In this document: positions 45,196 to 57,907 of the stretch, piece by piece
Position numbering within the stretch: position 1 is the first letter of the stretch
Layout: each line of letters opens with the position of its first letter
Assembly: GCA_019400425.1 (NCBI GenBank)
Contig: JAFREE010000143.1
Coordinates: 1 to 61,666 of the forward strand
Reading direction: 5' to 3'
Length of the DNA stretch: 61,666 bases
Source: Hymenochaete sp. R1
Lineage: Eukaryota > Basidiomycota > Agaricomycetes > Hymenochaetales > Hymenochaetaceae
Notes under the pieces: generated by a model
The model's database searches: none
What the model was told of the DNA's origin: nothing
The model's input: the letters and a program-made list of their open reading frames with translations, nothing else
Made by a program: the position numbers and the translations under genes

Positions 45196-48100
45196 ATGTC
45201 TCGTTGGTTCAAAATCCCAAACGCCCTCAGGCGTGCTGATGATGTGTCAACTTCGACAACCATTGCACAGCACGAGCAGCAACATCAACGTGGCTCTTCG
45301 TCAGACCTATCACAAATAAGTACGAACGAGAGTCAAGGCCAGAACCACCAATCTCAGTCTGTTGCCGGGGGTCGAAGCTCAGACAGCGACGAATCTGCTG
45401 CGATTCACAACGGCACTGGCAAGCGCAGTTTGTTCAAGCGCGGGTCGAGGACCCTTCATTTCGACAAGGAGGGCGGAGGAGGACACGGACATAGTGGTTC
45501 ATTGAGCATCGCGAAGCGTGTCAAGTCGTCGTTGCATTTGAACACGACTGGTGAATGTATGTCTATATTTGGCGCTTTGTCGTTGTAGTGTATGAGCTGA
45601 TGCAAGTTACGTATTTTTAAGCATCGAACGCAACAATGACTTCTCCCACGAACACTGAGTTTGGTGCACAACCTTTCAACTCGGTGAGGTCAATATTTGG
45701 TGGGACCAAGGAGAGAAAGCCTTCAGCAATGCAAATGCAGGCAGCTATGCGAGGTCAGTAGTATTTTTACTTCAACTTTCGACTGTGTTTCCAGTATTGA
45801 GGGTGTACAACAGGTTCTACGGATGCACTCAACAGGCAGTCTTCTGATGACGGCCGTCCAACGTCGCCAACGCCAACTTTACTTGCGCAACAGCCAATGA
45901 CACCTCTTGACGGCCGTCGAAACTACGGGTCGGTCCGCTCAATTCTACGGGAAGCGAATACCCCGGGATCCGGACAGAATGTTCGCTTCTTCTCAAGAGA
46001 TGCTTACAAAGTCATCAGCCCTGATAGCAGCTCGAGCGCCGGCCTTCAGAGTGGCTCCCAAGAGCACATTGATGATCCCGCTGCCTTCATGCAACGTCTA
46101 CAAGACGCTAGTTCGGAGCAGAGCCCTATGACTCCGGGTCAAATGGCGGACGAGACGCGATATCATTCTGCTAACCCATCGCCCGCTACCTTTGATCAGG
46201 AAGCCTCTCATTATCACTCCGCCAACGCGTCAGCGAACGTGTTTTCTTCGCCACACGCTGGTGATGGTGATGCGACGAACTTCCATTCTGCCAACTCCTC
46301 GTCGCCTGCTACCCCGTATACTCCTGCAGGCGGGAATATGACGAATTACGAATCCGCAAATGACTCTCCGCATGCAATGTCCAGTGTGACTACCTTCCAA
46401 TCGCCTATCAGCGCATTTGCGGATGGTATCCCAGAAGCCACTAGCACACCTTATGTCACACCGCACCAAAGTCAAGTGCAGTCGTCAGGTCTACCTGCTC
46501 CGCCTTCGCAACTGAATGGCCTCTTCGAGCCGCCCCAAAAACAAGGCTTAGCTGGTACTGACCCGAACGACTTCGACAATGCCATGCGCAATGCCCCAGG
46601 TCTCCGCCCGACAATAAATACTCAAACCGGCAACAGGACCTCCAGCCACTCAACTGCATCTTCAATGTCGCTCGAGACACCTAACAGTGTTTTCCATGGA
46701 AGCGACAAATCCATCCGTCGTTTCTCAGATCAGTCTCAATTTCATTCTATGGCTGACGATGCGGGCGATAGGTCGGCCCCGGAACGTGCCGGATCAGCTC
46801 TGGGATTCTCGAGAATGTTCAAGAGAGACAGTGCTTCTGCTGTGGAAGGACGTATGGACTTCCCGGCAGGTTCAATCAATTCGAATAGGATGCGCTCCCT
46901 CAGTGACCGTGTCTTCTCTCGGCCTACCGTCAACGATTCAAAACAAAAGCATCTTGGGGTGAATGATGCTCCATTCACGGACTCCGATTCACCGAGCTCA
47001 GCGAAAGAGGAACCCGATCCATTCCGCGCAGATGCCAGTAATTATTATAACTCCGCAGCTGGATTCCCTAACACTCCACCTCGAATTGGTCACGTTCGTG
47101 CGGACTCTGGCGTTTCTGGCATGACTGCGCAGACAGCAAGATCCTTCTCCGGGACGTCTTCTATCCTTTCTGGACGCTCGCAGACCTCGCGAAGCGGCTC
47201 TCTTGCTTCAGTTACTCAAACCCGTGGCTTGCCAGACGATGACATGATCACTGCCCTCCGCACCCAGCTCGCTTTCCATCAGGAGCTCGCCAATCAGTAT
47301 GAGCGCGATCTTCGCGCACGCGATGCTCACGCCAACCTGATGAATCAGAAGGTCCAGGCTTACGAGGCGGAAGCTGAGAAACGCTCGAAGGCAATGCGTG
47401 GTATGCGCCGTCGCGTCGCCGAACTTGAACGTGCTGCTGCCGCTATGGAGGAACAGTCAGAGCGTAGCCAACAAGAGAGTTTCGAACGCAGCATCTTTGA
47501 AGGGACGAGCGGTGAAGTCGTTAAGTCTCTTCACCAGCAAATCATCGACCTCGGTAAAGTCCAAAATGACATGATCGTTAGGGAAAAGGAGCAAAAGGCA
47601 GAGAATGAGAGGCTGAAGTCTGAGCTGCACGAACGGGATGAAGCACTTGCACATCTCCGGGACCAGATTGAATCGTTACAAGGTGCCGACTTAAGCGCGG
47701 AGGACAAAGTCAACGAGGCAAGGAAGATGGTGGTGGAGAGCGAACAGAATGCATCGATGGCAATCGAGCATCATCGTGAGATCGAATTCGCGTGGGCTGA
47801 GGAACAAGCGAGGATGTTGCGCGACGCGGAGGTTTTGAAGAAGCAGCTGGAGTCAAAACAAAGCGAGCTGTGCGTATTGAAGCAGGAGGTTGAGGCGCAA
47901 TGGGCGAATACGGAAAAGCTCAATTCGCGGGTGGATGAGGTGAGGAAACGAGAGGAGGCAATTGAGCGAGAGCGCGATCAGTTGAAGGGCGAGCTCGAGT
48001 CGCTTCATGCGAGGGTCGAGGAGATGGAGTTTGAGTGGACGGAGAGTGAGAACAGGAAGGCGCAGCTCGAAGATGATTTGCAGAATGAGCGAGCATCGAA

Positions 48101-49359
48101 GGCAAACATGGAGCATGAACGCGATGAGGTTGGTGAGGTGCGCTTGATAGGCCTGTGAAATGCTAACATGAGCTTCACAGATACGAGACGAACTCGAACG
48201 CCTTCATGCTGGTAATGGCACAGGGTCTGCAGATTTGGATCATGAGCTCAACGTCGTCAAAGAAGAACGCCAACGTGCTCTAGACGACGTCCAGGACCTT
48301 CAAAGGCTATTACTCGACCGCGAAACCGTAAACGTCGAAAGCAGTCGCAAACTGTCTTCGAAAGACCAGGAGATCGCCAACTTGAACGAAGAGCTCGCAG
48401 CTATCCGCCGTGAGCAAGCGAGGATTGTGTCGGATCACGCCCGAATGGTCTCTGAAGCGGAGAACAAGGCTTCAGCAGCGAACGGTCAATTGGGCGAGTC
48501 GACGCGTCAGCAAGTTGCCTCTATGAGTGAAGCAAGGAGTCTTCGCGAGCGCGTATCCTCTATGCAGGAAGAGATGGACAAGTTGCGTCAGACAGTACAT
48601 GTGTTGAGGCAGCAGAGCGCAGACCAGGACGTGAAGATTGTGCAGCTGGAAAAGCAGCACGATCAGGACTCGGAGGACAAGCTTGGATTGAATATTGCAC
48701 TAGATTCGAAGCAGCAGGAGCTCGAATTGGTAAGTTTGTCTTTTACTTTTCGAGGGGTAGTCGATATGAAACTGATATTTGATTCGCGTTAGCTCAAGAG
48801 GTCCATAGGTGTCAAAGGCACGGGTGGTGCCACGCCCGCCGTAGCGTCTCGTGTGGGACGTCGCGATTCCGCTGCTTCTTTCAAGACACCCTTACCTTCT
48901 CGTCCGCCCTCATCGATGTCTGATATCGACAAGTCCGGAAAGAGTTCGCTCGCTTCTACTTCTGGTGGAAAGGTCGCACTCGGGAAGAGCACTCGACCTA
49001 ACGTTGATACAGTGCCTTCGGCATCTGTCACTGCGGCTGCTGCGAAAAAGATCTCGCCCCGCTCGTCAGTTTCGTCGATCTCAAGTCCTCCTATCCGCGC
49101 TCGAACGTCGACTACAGGCTCGGTCGCCGGAAAGACGGCTTCGACTCGTGCATCAGCGGCGGTTATGACGACCAAACGTATCAGTTCTCCACCAGGTAAC
49201 CTTGCAGCTCGACGTCAGTCACTTGCTGCGAGTACGAGTGGGTCAGGGAGTGATGCGTCGAGTATTCTGAGCGACAAGGAAAATGAGACGCCTAAGGCGA
49301 GGCCTCTGAATGCTGCTGCAAGAAGAATGTCGATGCAACCTCTGAATGTCCCCGCATGA
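45196..49359 (+). CDS. Large coiled-coil protein, cytoskeleton-type, family not identified
   Basis: Resolved exons are 45196-45556, 45622-45753, 45814-48128, 48181-48729 and 48793-49359 (3,924 nt, 1,307 aa). The first third is Ser/Asn/His-rich and disordered, with a conserved-looking block GSVRSILREANTPGSG then NVRFFSRDAYKVISP. From about residue 600 to 1,100 a long, nearly unbroken coiled coil runs (LRTQLAFHQELANQYERDLRARD... to ...LRQQSADQDVKIVQLEKQ). The C-terminal 190 residues are basic and Ser/Thr-rich (KKISPRSSVSSISSPPIRA), like microtubule- or cortex-binding tails. A scaffold or spindle/cell-end role is inferred from layout only. All joins are in frame. Confidence 0.82.
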
Positions 49360-49990
49360 AAGTTTGCCTTCCGAATATCCTATCTCCCAACTCCTCCACA
49401 ATCCAAAAACAAGTACGCGAACATCATCTCGGACAAACCCATTCTGTGCTTTGGTTCTGCTTTGATTTTACGAAAATTTCTACGATAAACTGGTTGGTGC
49501 ATACACCACCGGTAAACAACACTCCCTATTTGGCCTGGTATCTTCTACAACATCTTCGTTGATTCGATTCCTACGATGACTCGATTTTCCCTTGATTCTT
49601 GTTTCAAATAGCCCCGTGACAGCTTTCCTGTGCTCCTCGAACTTCCCCTTTCTTCCTATATTCGATCGAAATACTTCTAATTTTGTTTTCTTCCTACGAG
49701 GCACACGACCTTTATCACGGCTTGTCAAATAGTTAGTATCGTTTTTCCCCTCTCCCCTCCCTTCTTCGCCCGTCCTGGGTTGCGACAGCGTCGTGATCAT
49801 GCATCTTGTACATGTACTTAACGAACTTGAACACGATTATTTATTTCTTGGAGAATTGGCTGAGTTTAGAAATTTTGGTGTCCCATGAGAGCGGTACCGG
49901 AGATCGCATGTTGAATTTTAAGTGAGCTCGAAGCACTGGCAACGGGCATGGACGCGTTGCGGAAAGTAAAGTTGAAGCTTGGCTTTGACC
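49360..49990. other. 3' flank of the coiled-coil gene and EFM7 promoter
   Basis: C/T-rich sequence without a gene. The plus-strand EFM7 start follows at 49991. Confidence 0.5.
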
Positions 49991-51366
49991 ATGACGGAGC
50001 CGGAGGACGTTGCTGAAGACTCGCTTGCTCTCGATGGCCTTTTCCCAGTCTGTTTCTTCCATCGACCTCTTCGTCCTTCGTACTTCCTGACGTCTCTCTA
50101 CGCCTGGCCCTAAAACATTTATCCTGAATGAACTCAACGCATGTATTGACCGATAATTCATTTGGACTGGAACGGGAATGCAATTTTCGTCCGACTGTAG
50201 GAACCACCACGTCCGCCTACACCACCGCCAACCGAAGCATCGTACATTAGAGAAGCACGTTCACAGACTGGAGATGGGCAAGAAAGCGTCAAGAAATTGG
50301 AAGAGGGGGCGAGATGGGATGAGATTAAAATAAGGCTTGTAGGGGACCATCCGTTGTGGGGACATTACCTGTAAGCACCAATTACCATTTACTCACATAT
50401 CTGCGCTGACGTTCCAAATTTTGGGGCATCATGTATACTCGATGGTGATGGTGTGGATGATGCTAGGTGGAATGCTGCAAGGGCATTTGCGACGTATCTG
50501 GATCATCATCGCGAGATGTACGTTGGAATGAACGTCCTTGAGCTTGGGGCTGGTGGAGGTTTACCGGGGATCGTGACGGTGTTGAATGGGGCAAAGAAAG
50601 TGAGTTCCTGTTTTATTTGGTGCTCGGGGCAGCGTATTCGAATGTAAGTGTGGCTTTTGGGTCGATATTTTATTGATGTTTTTTTTCTGTTTGGTTTAGA
50701 CTATCTTGACGGATTATCCCGACCGCGCGTTGCTTGATAACCTTTCGTATAACGTGAAGGCAAATGTACCCCCGGGGATGGAAGCCAGAGTGGGTGTCAA
50801 GGGATATATCTGGGGAATGCCTACCGGACCGCTCTTGAGTGAGATTGAGGCAAAGGGCTCTTCGGAGAAGTTCGACCTCATCATCCTGTCGGATTTGGTT
50901 TTCAATCATTCTCAGGTATGATCTACTTTTTTTTTCTTGTCATCTCCTATATGCAATGTTTGCTTACAAACCTTGTCTCTGACTCTCACTCTTCGCTTTG
51001 ATGGCACCTTCGTAGCACGAAGCGCTGCTCAAATCCTGCGCAGAGGCCCTTTCTCAATCCTCCTCCATTTCCTCACTGGCACCCGCATCACGACCGCCAC
51101 CCCCAACGATTCTGGTATTCTACACGCACCATCGACCTCATCTCGCTGCCCGTGATCTCGCTTTCTTTGCTCTCGCCCGCACCCAGGGTTGGAGCTGCGA
51201 AGAAGTACTGACGGAGAAATATCCTGTATGTTTTATCAAATGATTTTCTCTGTAAAACCGTACAGGCGACTGACTCAGGTCGGTTCGATAGCCTATGTTC
51301 CCTGATGACCCAGGTGAAGAGGAGGTGCGGTCGACGGTTCATGGATGGATTATGCGACGCCATTGA
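49991..51366 (+). CDS. EFM7: EFM7-type protein N-terminal and lysine methyltransferase (Nnt1 family)
   Basis: Resolved exons are 49991-50047, 50201-50370, 50467-50599, 50700-50915, 51016-51225 and 51292-51366 (861 nt, 286 aa). Yeast Efm7 methylates the N-terminal Gly and a Lys of translation factor eEF1A using S-adenosylmethionine. Motifs: EPPRPPTPPPTEASY, IRLVGDHPLWGHYLWNAARAFATYL, the SAM-binding VLELGAGGGLPGIV, ILTDYPD (acidic loop), DLIILSDLVFNHSQH and ILVFYTHHRP, as in the family. The first intron has an unusual GTCTGT donor, chosen because it links the acidic start MTEPEDVAEDSLALDGLFP to the conserved Pro-rich block in frame. It converges with the Lon gene, with 298 bp between the stops. 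Confidence 0.93.
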
Positions 51367-51664
51367 AGACGAAATGGTGTTACCGTGCTAAGTATATCAT
51401 ATATGTTGAAAATCATGTGTTGTATTGTATTAATTTGCGTGGTGGACGTAGGCAAGGATGAATCAACTATGGAGTACATGTGAGTGCCAGAAAAAGTGTC
51501 ATTACAAAACCGTATACATAAATATGGTGCCGAACAAAGCTCGAAAAAAGAAAACACAGCAATGATAATATTCACGGAGAAAAAGTACAATGAAAATGTG
51601 ACTGGACAAAAAGAGCGTGGATGGGGGACAATCCACCCCCCTCCCCCTCCGACTGATGTTCGAA

Positions 51665-54600
51665 TTAGAGCCGACTTTCAACAAGCGCTCCACCTCTTCG
51701 CATTCCCAGAGCTGAACTGCCAATTCCTTCACCGACTCGCCAACCCAACGTCCCCCTTCCAAACGCAGCGTCCAAAGCCTCCTCGACCGTCCTCACAAAC
51801 ACAATTTCAATCTTCTTCCCATCCTTCCCATTCTCGGCTTGTTTCGTTCCCCGGGCCGACGGACCAGACCCTTTTGCTCTTCTACCTTCTCCTTCGATAA
51901 AGATCTCTCGCGGGACATCGTGTAGGACGTCCTTACGGTTCGCATAAGGTAAAATGAGTTTGGTAATCCCCGCGCGATGTGCACCGAGGACCTTCTCTTT
52001 TGATTCCTCCGACGGGAGTGACGCGTCCACGGAGTGTTATCTCACCAGTCATAGCGACATTGGAAGGGACGGTTGCGCCTGTGAGAAGGGAGACAAAAGC
52101 GCAAGTCTAATAGTTGCGAAAGGAGGTGACGTTAGTGAAGCTTTGATTGGGGAACTGAGAAAGGGCTGACCATTGCGACGCCGGCACTCGGCCCATCCTT
52201 CCTTTGAGCGCCTGCGGGCAAGTGGAGATGGACATCGATGGGCTCGGGAACCTTTAGTGGGTCCTGAGCGGGCGAGGACGTTACACTGAGAAGATACGCA
52301 TGGGACTTGACCCAGCTCAGGGAAAGTTCGCCTGATTCCTTGATGACCTACAGCAATTATAGAATTAGGGTCAATCATAAGACAAGTACGGTGGCGACTT
52401 ACATCACCCAAGGATCCTGTCAATTTAAGCCGACCGCTTCCCGGTACGGCTGTCGTTTCGACAGGTAACACCCCTCCTTCACCTTGGCCCATCACCACCA
52501 GCCCATACACAATTCCCCTCCGTTCCTCCCTTTCCTTCTCATCTCCATCCCACCGTGCAATGCCCAGAATCCTCTCTAGGTCTGCTTCTGTCACTCGAGG
52601 GTCGTAGCCCTTTCTAGTCGACTTCGAAGAGCTGGTGGTGACATCTAGAGAGTCCATTGCCTCGGCCCATTCCACTGCCTTTGATCTGACAACAGCACCT
52701 ACAGCCCTTTCCAAGCTCCTCACGCCCGCCTCATAGGTATATCCTTCAACGATCTTTTTCAACACACCCTCGCTTACTTGCACTCTCTCCTCTCCCTCCT
52801 TGTCTACATTCGATCCCTTTGAATCCTTAACATCCATTGCATTCGCCTTTAACTGCTTCGGTAACAAATACCGACGGGCAATGTGGGCCTTTTCGTTGAA
52901 TGTGTAGCCTGAAAGTGGTACAAGCTCACAACGATCGAGTAGCGGAGGAGGAATAGTATCAATAGTGTTGGCAGTGCATATGAAGAGAACCTGCGAAAGG
53001 TCAAGAGGTACGTTGATATAATGGTCCTGCGAATGAAAGCATTAGTATAAGAAAAAAACTAATCCGCGTCCTGCATATACTTACGTTGAAAGTATTGTTC
53101 TGTTCAGGGTCCAATACTTCTAGCAACGCTGAGGCGACATCACCATGATAATTGCTGGGGCCGACCTTGTCAATTTCGTCCCTGCATGACACAACCGCGT
53201 TTAGGGTTCGTGTGCATAGATGAAAGGAGAACGAAACCTACAGTAATAAGACAGGATCTAACCGCCCTGCCTTTCTCAATGCTTGGGCGATCAAGCCAGG
53301 CCCACTGGCAATATAGGTTCGTCTGTGTCCCCGGATCTCCGCTTCGTCCCTTACGCCGCCAAGAGCAATCCGTTGGAATGGTCTGTCTAGGGCTCGTGCT
53401 ATTGATTGACCTAGAGATGTCTTTCCAGTACCCGGGGGTCCGACGAAGCTGGTTGCGAAAATAAGTGAGCGGACTAGAGAATGTGAATAAGACTTGAAGA
53501 AACGTACAGAAGGATGGGGCCTTTTGTGATTGCACTGGGCCGCTTTCGTGACTTGGGCTTCGAGTTCGGTTTTTCGGTCTGAAGGGGAGCTTTAATAAGC
53601 TCCCGACTCCTCACTTCTGCCTGTGCAGCCTCATCCTCCTTACTCTCCTTTTCCAATCCGGTCTTCATCTCTAATTCGACTGCGATGTGTCGTAAACGAA
53701 CAACCGCCAGATACTCTATGAGACGTTTCTTGACATTTTCGAGGCCGTAGTGATCGGAGTCCAATTGTTCGCGAGCACGTTGAAGGAAGGCGCGATCCTT
53801 CAAGAGCTAAGCGCTCTTGACGGTTTCATCGGAGTCAAATAGCTGGATTGATGGATCCTTTGGCCAAGGAAGGGAAGTAAGCCATTCAAGCTTCCAGTCA
53901 AAACACATTCCGGTCAGCTTTTGATTCAGCATACAAAAATAGCGTGGTCGCGTACATAATTTTGAATGACGCCGTGCTCTACCTACGCCACTCCCTCTCG
54001 GCCATCTTTCGTTCTTCCGAGCCCACGACCATGGTCTCGAATCGCCTCTTAATGTCCGCCATCTCGTCTTCGGCGAAAACTTCGTCTCCTTCATGCTCGC
54101 CGTGGGATCCTGCACTTCCTCTCCCCGAACCTAACCCACTGGTGGCGCTGGGATCGGTGCCACCTCGCTCGAGAATTGCAAGTTCACGTTGGATTGCTGC
54201 GAGCTGTTGGCGAAGGAAAAATTCCTTCTGTTGCTTCGAGAGGGACTCGTCAACAGCGGAAGCAATCTTGCGGGTCACTTCAGATATAGACGCGTGTTTG
54301 ATGAACAACTCAATACCGCGTCGAAGCCGTTCTTCAACGTTGGACAGAGCGAGGAAGCCTAGCACAACCAACAAAGCGCGTGGCGGGAGAAAACGCTAAA
54401 TAAGATTAAGCTTTGAAATAAATGGCATGAGAACGCACCTAATCTGTCATTGTAATCTGTAATGATACTCCAAACCATTACGTCGGCCAGCCAGGGCACT
54501 CTCTCGTCCGCAATCTCCTCGACCATATTCGCGAATCTTGTCCAAATCTCTCTCCTGGCGTTTTGACTCACTTTCGAAGAGTTATCCATAGAACCAGTGT

Positions 54601-55081
54601 CTTGCACCAACCGGTCGAGTAGTTTGAGAGCCGCGCCCTTGAACTCGGTGATCAATTCCCTTGTTGGCATCGTTCCCATGCCCGGGTATTCAACTGCATG
54701 GTCAGGTAGCCTATCTTCCACCTTCTCGAGGTTCAGTGATGGTGACCGAGTTAACCGGACACGCTCCCGCCCTTGAATTGTGAGGATGTGCTTGTCGGTC
54801 TGGTTGAGGACCGAGGGTCGTACGAGCCGCGTTACGCGAGCGGCACAGGCCCATTCATTCAGTATTGGTGCTTCAGTGCCGTCGTTGGATTTTGGGTTCG
54901 TGACGGGTACAGCAGCGATTGTTAGAGTCGAGTTGTCTGAGTTGGCCGAGCTTGAGCTGCTTCGCGACTTGGCTTCACCGAGTGCTTCCGCGAGTTGCGA
55001 GCCAATGCTCTTGGGCAGAGCTAATGATACCCGGGCACCGGGAAGGAGGACAATTGGGTATTGTAGCGGTAAGACGAGCAT
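51665..55081 (-). CDS. Peroxisomal Lon protease
   Basis: A multi-exon gene, ATP-dependent protease. The start is [20 protein letters not shown], the Lon N-domain, followed by a helical region with [19 protein letters not shown]. The AAA+ module begins near [16 protein letters not shown], has [17 protein letters not shown] and [20 protein letters not shown], and [28 protein letters not shown]. The protease part has catalytic Ser in [10 protein letters not shown] and Lys in [14 protein letters not shown]. The protein ends ESRL; SRL is a peroxisomal type-1 signal, and there is no mitochondrial presequence, so it is the peroxisomal, not the Pim1, form. It degrades oxidised and surplus matrix enzymes. 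Low-complexity inserts ([27 protein letters not shown]) are lineage additions. Confidence 0.93.
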
Positions 55082-55383
55082 GATGATGGTAAGATAGAAA
55101 GAAGGGAGGTGGATGAGACCAGACCTGATCCTTGTCCTTGCATGGGAGACTTTGAATAACGAAATGAGGCAATGCTTTTTCACGTGATTACCCCGCTGGA
55201 GAAACAAAAATCTCGATTATTTTGATCCAAACGGAGTTGACGGCTTTGAGAACAGCAATCCTGTGTTTCAGCTGTTGATAGTGATCCATCACTACGTATG
55301 AAACACATAGTTGTATTCGTAAAGTATTCTACACTAAAGCTATACAAGATTGTCCATGATCCAGCAGGCAGGAGAATCATTCA

Positions 55384-56642
55384 TCACTTTGATGACGATG
55401 GAGGCATGTAGTCTCTCGTCAAGTCGATATCGCCGCCTTTTAGATGCACATTCGTGAAACGCGTAGGCCTGTTCTTGTTTCCTGATTTTTTCCCCTTTTT
55501 CTTCATCATAGATCCTTTGGGTATAATCATCTCGGCTTCCGTAGCCTTCAGACCCTCTGTGCATAGTAGTATGAGCAAGGAAGTGAATCTGAAGCAAATG
55601 GAGATGCGAACCTGATGACAGCGCCTTCAGGAGGTCAGCATCAGCAGGAACTTTCAACTTCCGCCATAGGTCCCGGAACTCTGAAGAAAAGAATCAGAAT
55701 GATTCAAGGCGGAGTGAAAGGAACACACCTTGTTCAACGGGCATCCCTGCAGTGCCCTCAACTGGTTTTATCTCATTCCAGAACACCATCCTCATCTGTT
55801 GATCTTTCGTCGTTCGAGTCACCAGTACATCACCATCCTTTTCTAACTCTTCAATGGCTTGTGGTGCTTCTTTCCATGACTCTTTCAAAGCACGAACAGA
55901 TAGCCCACCACCACGTTTTGTATGTCGTTGGATTTCAGTCAGGAGCGCTGCTTTGCTGCGAAATTGGAAATCATGCTAATGATGAGGTTGTCAAATCTGA
56001 TACAAGATTCCCAATGATGGCAATGATATACGCACCTTATAAGAGTACAAGTCTGTTTTCGGATCCCATACCACCCTATCATGCCCTTTGAACCTCTCCA
56101 AGAGCACTGGGTTCGAGTCAACCTGCGTATTCGTTACAATAGCCAGGTCTTGTAATCGCATTGGGTTGCCTCGTTGCTGTGATTGGGCGTATTTTAAAAA
56201 AGGGACCACTTCAGCCTCGTAATGTTTAAACAAAGGCATTTGACTGACCTTCAAGTGTTCAACGGCATACACGATTTGAGTGTTTATGTTTGTTCCCGTC
56301 CCCGTATCCGCAGGCTGCGAGTACACAACATCTATCAAACAGGCACCGTCGTAGCGGAGAACAGAGCCATTGAAAGCTCAAGCATTAGCCGTCCATTTCA
56401 CCATACTACAACAGGAAGTGAGCAAGAAAAAAATGACACGAACTCTGCTTCGGTCTCTTCTTCTTCGCAGCATCTCCTGTCGCAGTTGGTGATGTGGGCG
56501 AGCCACCAGGCGTGCCTGGCCCACCAGCAGAGGATGAAGACGCTTGGCCAGATTTGGCCCCAGGATTTGAGTGCCATGAAGTGAATTCTTGTCTGTGAAG
56601 CGAGGACTTGAATGCCGCTGTGTCACGAGCAAGAGCTGACAT
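55384..56642 (-). CDS. TFA2: Transcription initiation factor IIE subunit beta
   Basis: Part of TFIIE, which recruits and regulates TFIIH at RNA polymerase II promoters. The start ATG at 56642 gives MSALARDTAAFKSSLHRQ, similar to family starts; an upstream in-frame ATG (56720) adds 26 residues. A Ser/Gly/Pro linker is followed by a basic KKKRPK. Two winged-helix regions follow: QMPLFKHYEAEVVPFLKYAQ with MRLQDLAI...VWDPKTDLYSYK, and FQFRSKAALLTEIQRHTKRGGGLSVRALKESW with IEELEKDGDVLVTRTTKD. The basic C-terminus (MMKKKGKKSGNKNRPTRFTN) ends in a short acidic/aromatic tail (IDLTRDYMPP). Introns are short. It lies about 300 bp upstream of the Lon gene on the same strand. Confidence 0.92.
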
Positions 56643-57907
56643 TATTCGTGGGTATCGTTGATTAATTGAGTCTTCAATAGCAGGCCCTTCACTCTTAGTC
56701 GAACACAATCGATTCAGCAATGAAACAGGAAGTTAGATGGGGCTGTCGTAGACGTAGACCAAAACCAAGACTCGACGGACGTGATGGTCGATGGTCAAGC
56801 TGCCGTGGTGCTGCATAACGTCAATGGCAAGCCTCTTGACGCCGCGTAACGTAACGGTAACGCTCAGAGTGACGTCGATCTTTTCTACTTGAACGGGAAG
56901 TCCCGCGCTTGTCGTGACAGCTTCTTCAAGTTCCTCCGCTCATGTTTACGTTTTCTTTGCAGTTGGTCGGCAACTTCGCCTTCTTTCTTATGGCATACTA
57001 TGCATCGCACACACATGCTTATGAATGTGACTTCGAGAGCCATGAATCCTCAATCACCAAGGGGATGGGAAAATAATTCAGTCACTCTGGCCTCGACCGT
57101 CTGCAAAAGAAGGATGCTAACCCATCCGTTTTTTTACAATCTCAATGCGCGTCAGCCTCACGAATAAATGGATCCATATATTCAACAACGCAATTAGGCA
57201 CAGTTTCGCAAAAAAAAAACGAATTCACCACGAACTCACCGTCCACCAATGACTTTACCAATTTATTCTACAAGCTCACGCCAAGCTTTCTCGTCTGATG
57301 CCTACGGAAGTTCTTGTACCGACTTGGACGATCATTTTACCTAGGTGCTTTATTGCGTGATTCGTTGCAAGCAGGACTGAAATGGGAGCGCCATCAGTCT
57401 CTAAAGCTTCTCAAGCTACATTTTGAGTATTCTTGTCGCTTATGGCATCAAAGACAAGCTCGAGTGTTGCGTTTGTCAGATGTTATGTGATTTTCGTGGT
57501 GACATCTAGGTGTGAACGGACGGTGACATGGGTAGAGCGAAATTGGGAAGGATGCTTGATGGAACGAAATGTTCGGTGGCATCCGAAGCACGATTCAATA
57601 GGACGGGCTAAGACTTTGTAATGGTAGAACACGATATCCAAACATACTCACGGCACCATTTTAGTAGGTACAGTCATGAACTGCTGGAACATTGCTTTGC
57701 CGTATGCAATATACTCCTGGTGGCTTTCGACGGGAAATATATATACAAGTAGTATCATGTCCCCGATTAAACTTATTATAAGTTAGAACGAAGCAATCAT
57801 AGCTGTATAGCGGGGAGACCAATAAATGCAGCGTGTTCTCATCCAAAACAATCTGCATCGACCTTAAAAAGAGCATGCGTGATTCGAAACTCCAAACACG
57901 GTCATGA
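56643..57907. other. Intergenic region, nothing recognised
   Basis: Short plus-strand frames (56889-57167, 57433-57621) have no domain or codon character to support them. A poly-A run lies near 57211-57220. No repeat or RNA gene was seen in 1.26 kb. Confidence 0.5.

Noticed and set aside
46230..46978. Minus-strand frames over the coiled-coil gene
   Set aside because: Complement of a clearly coding, repeat-like plus-strand region; Cys/Arg-rich shadow composition.
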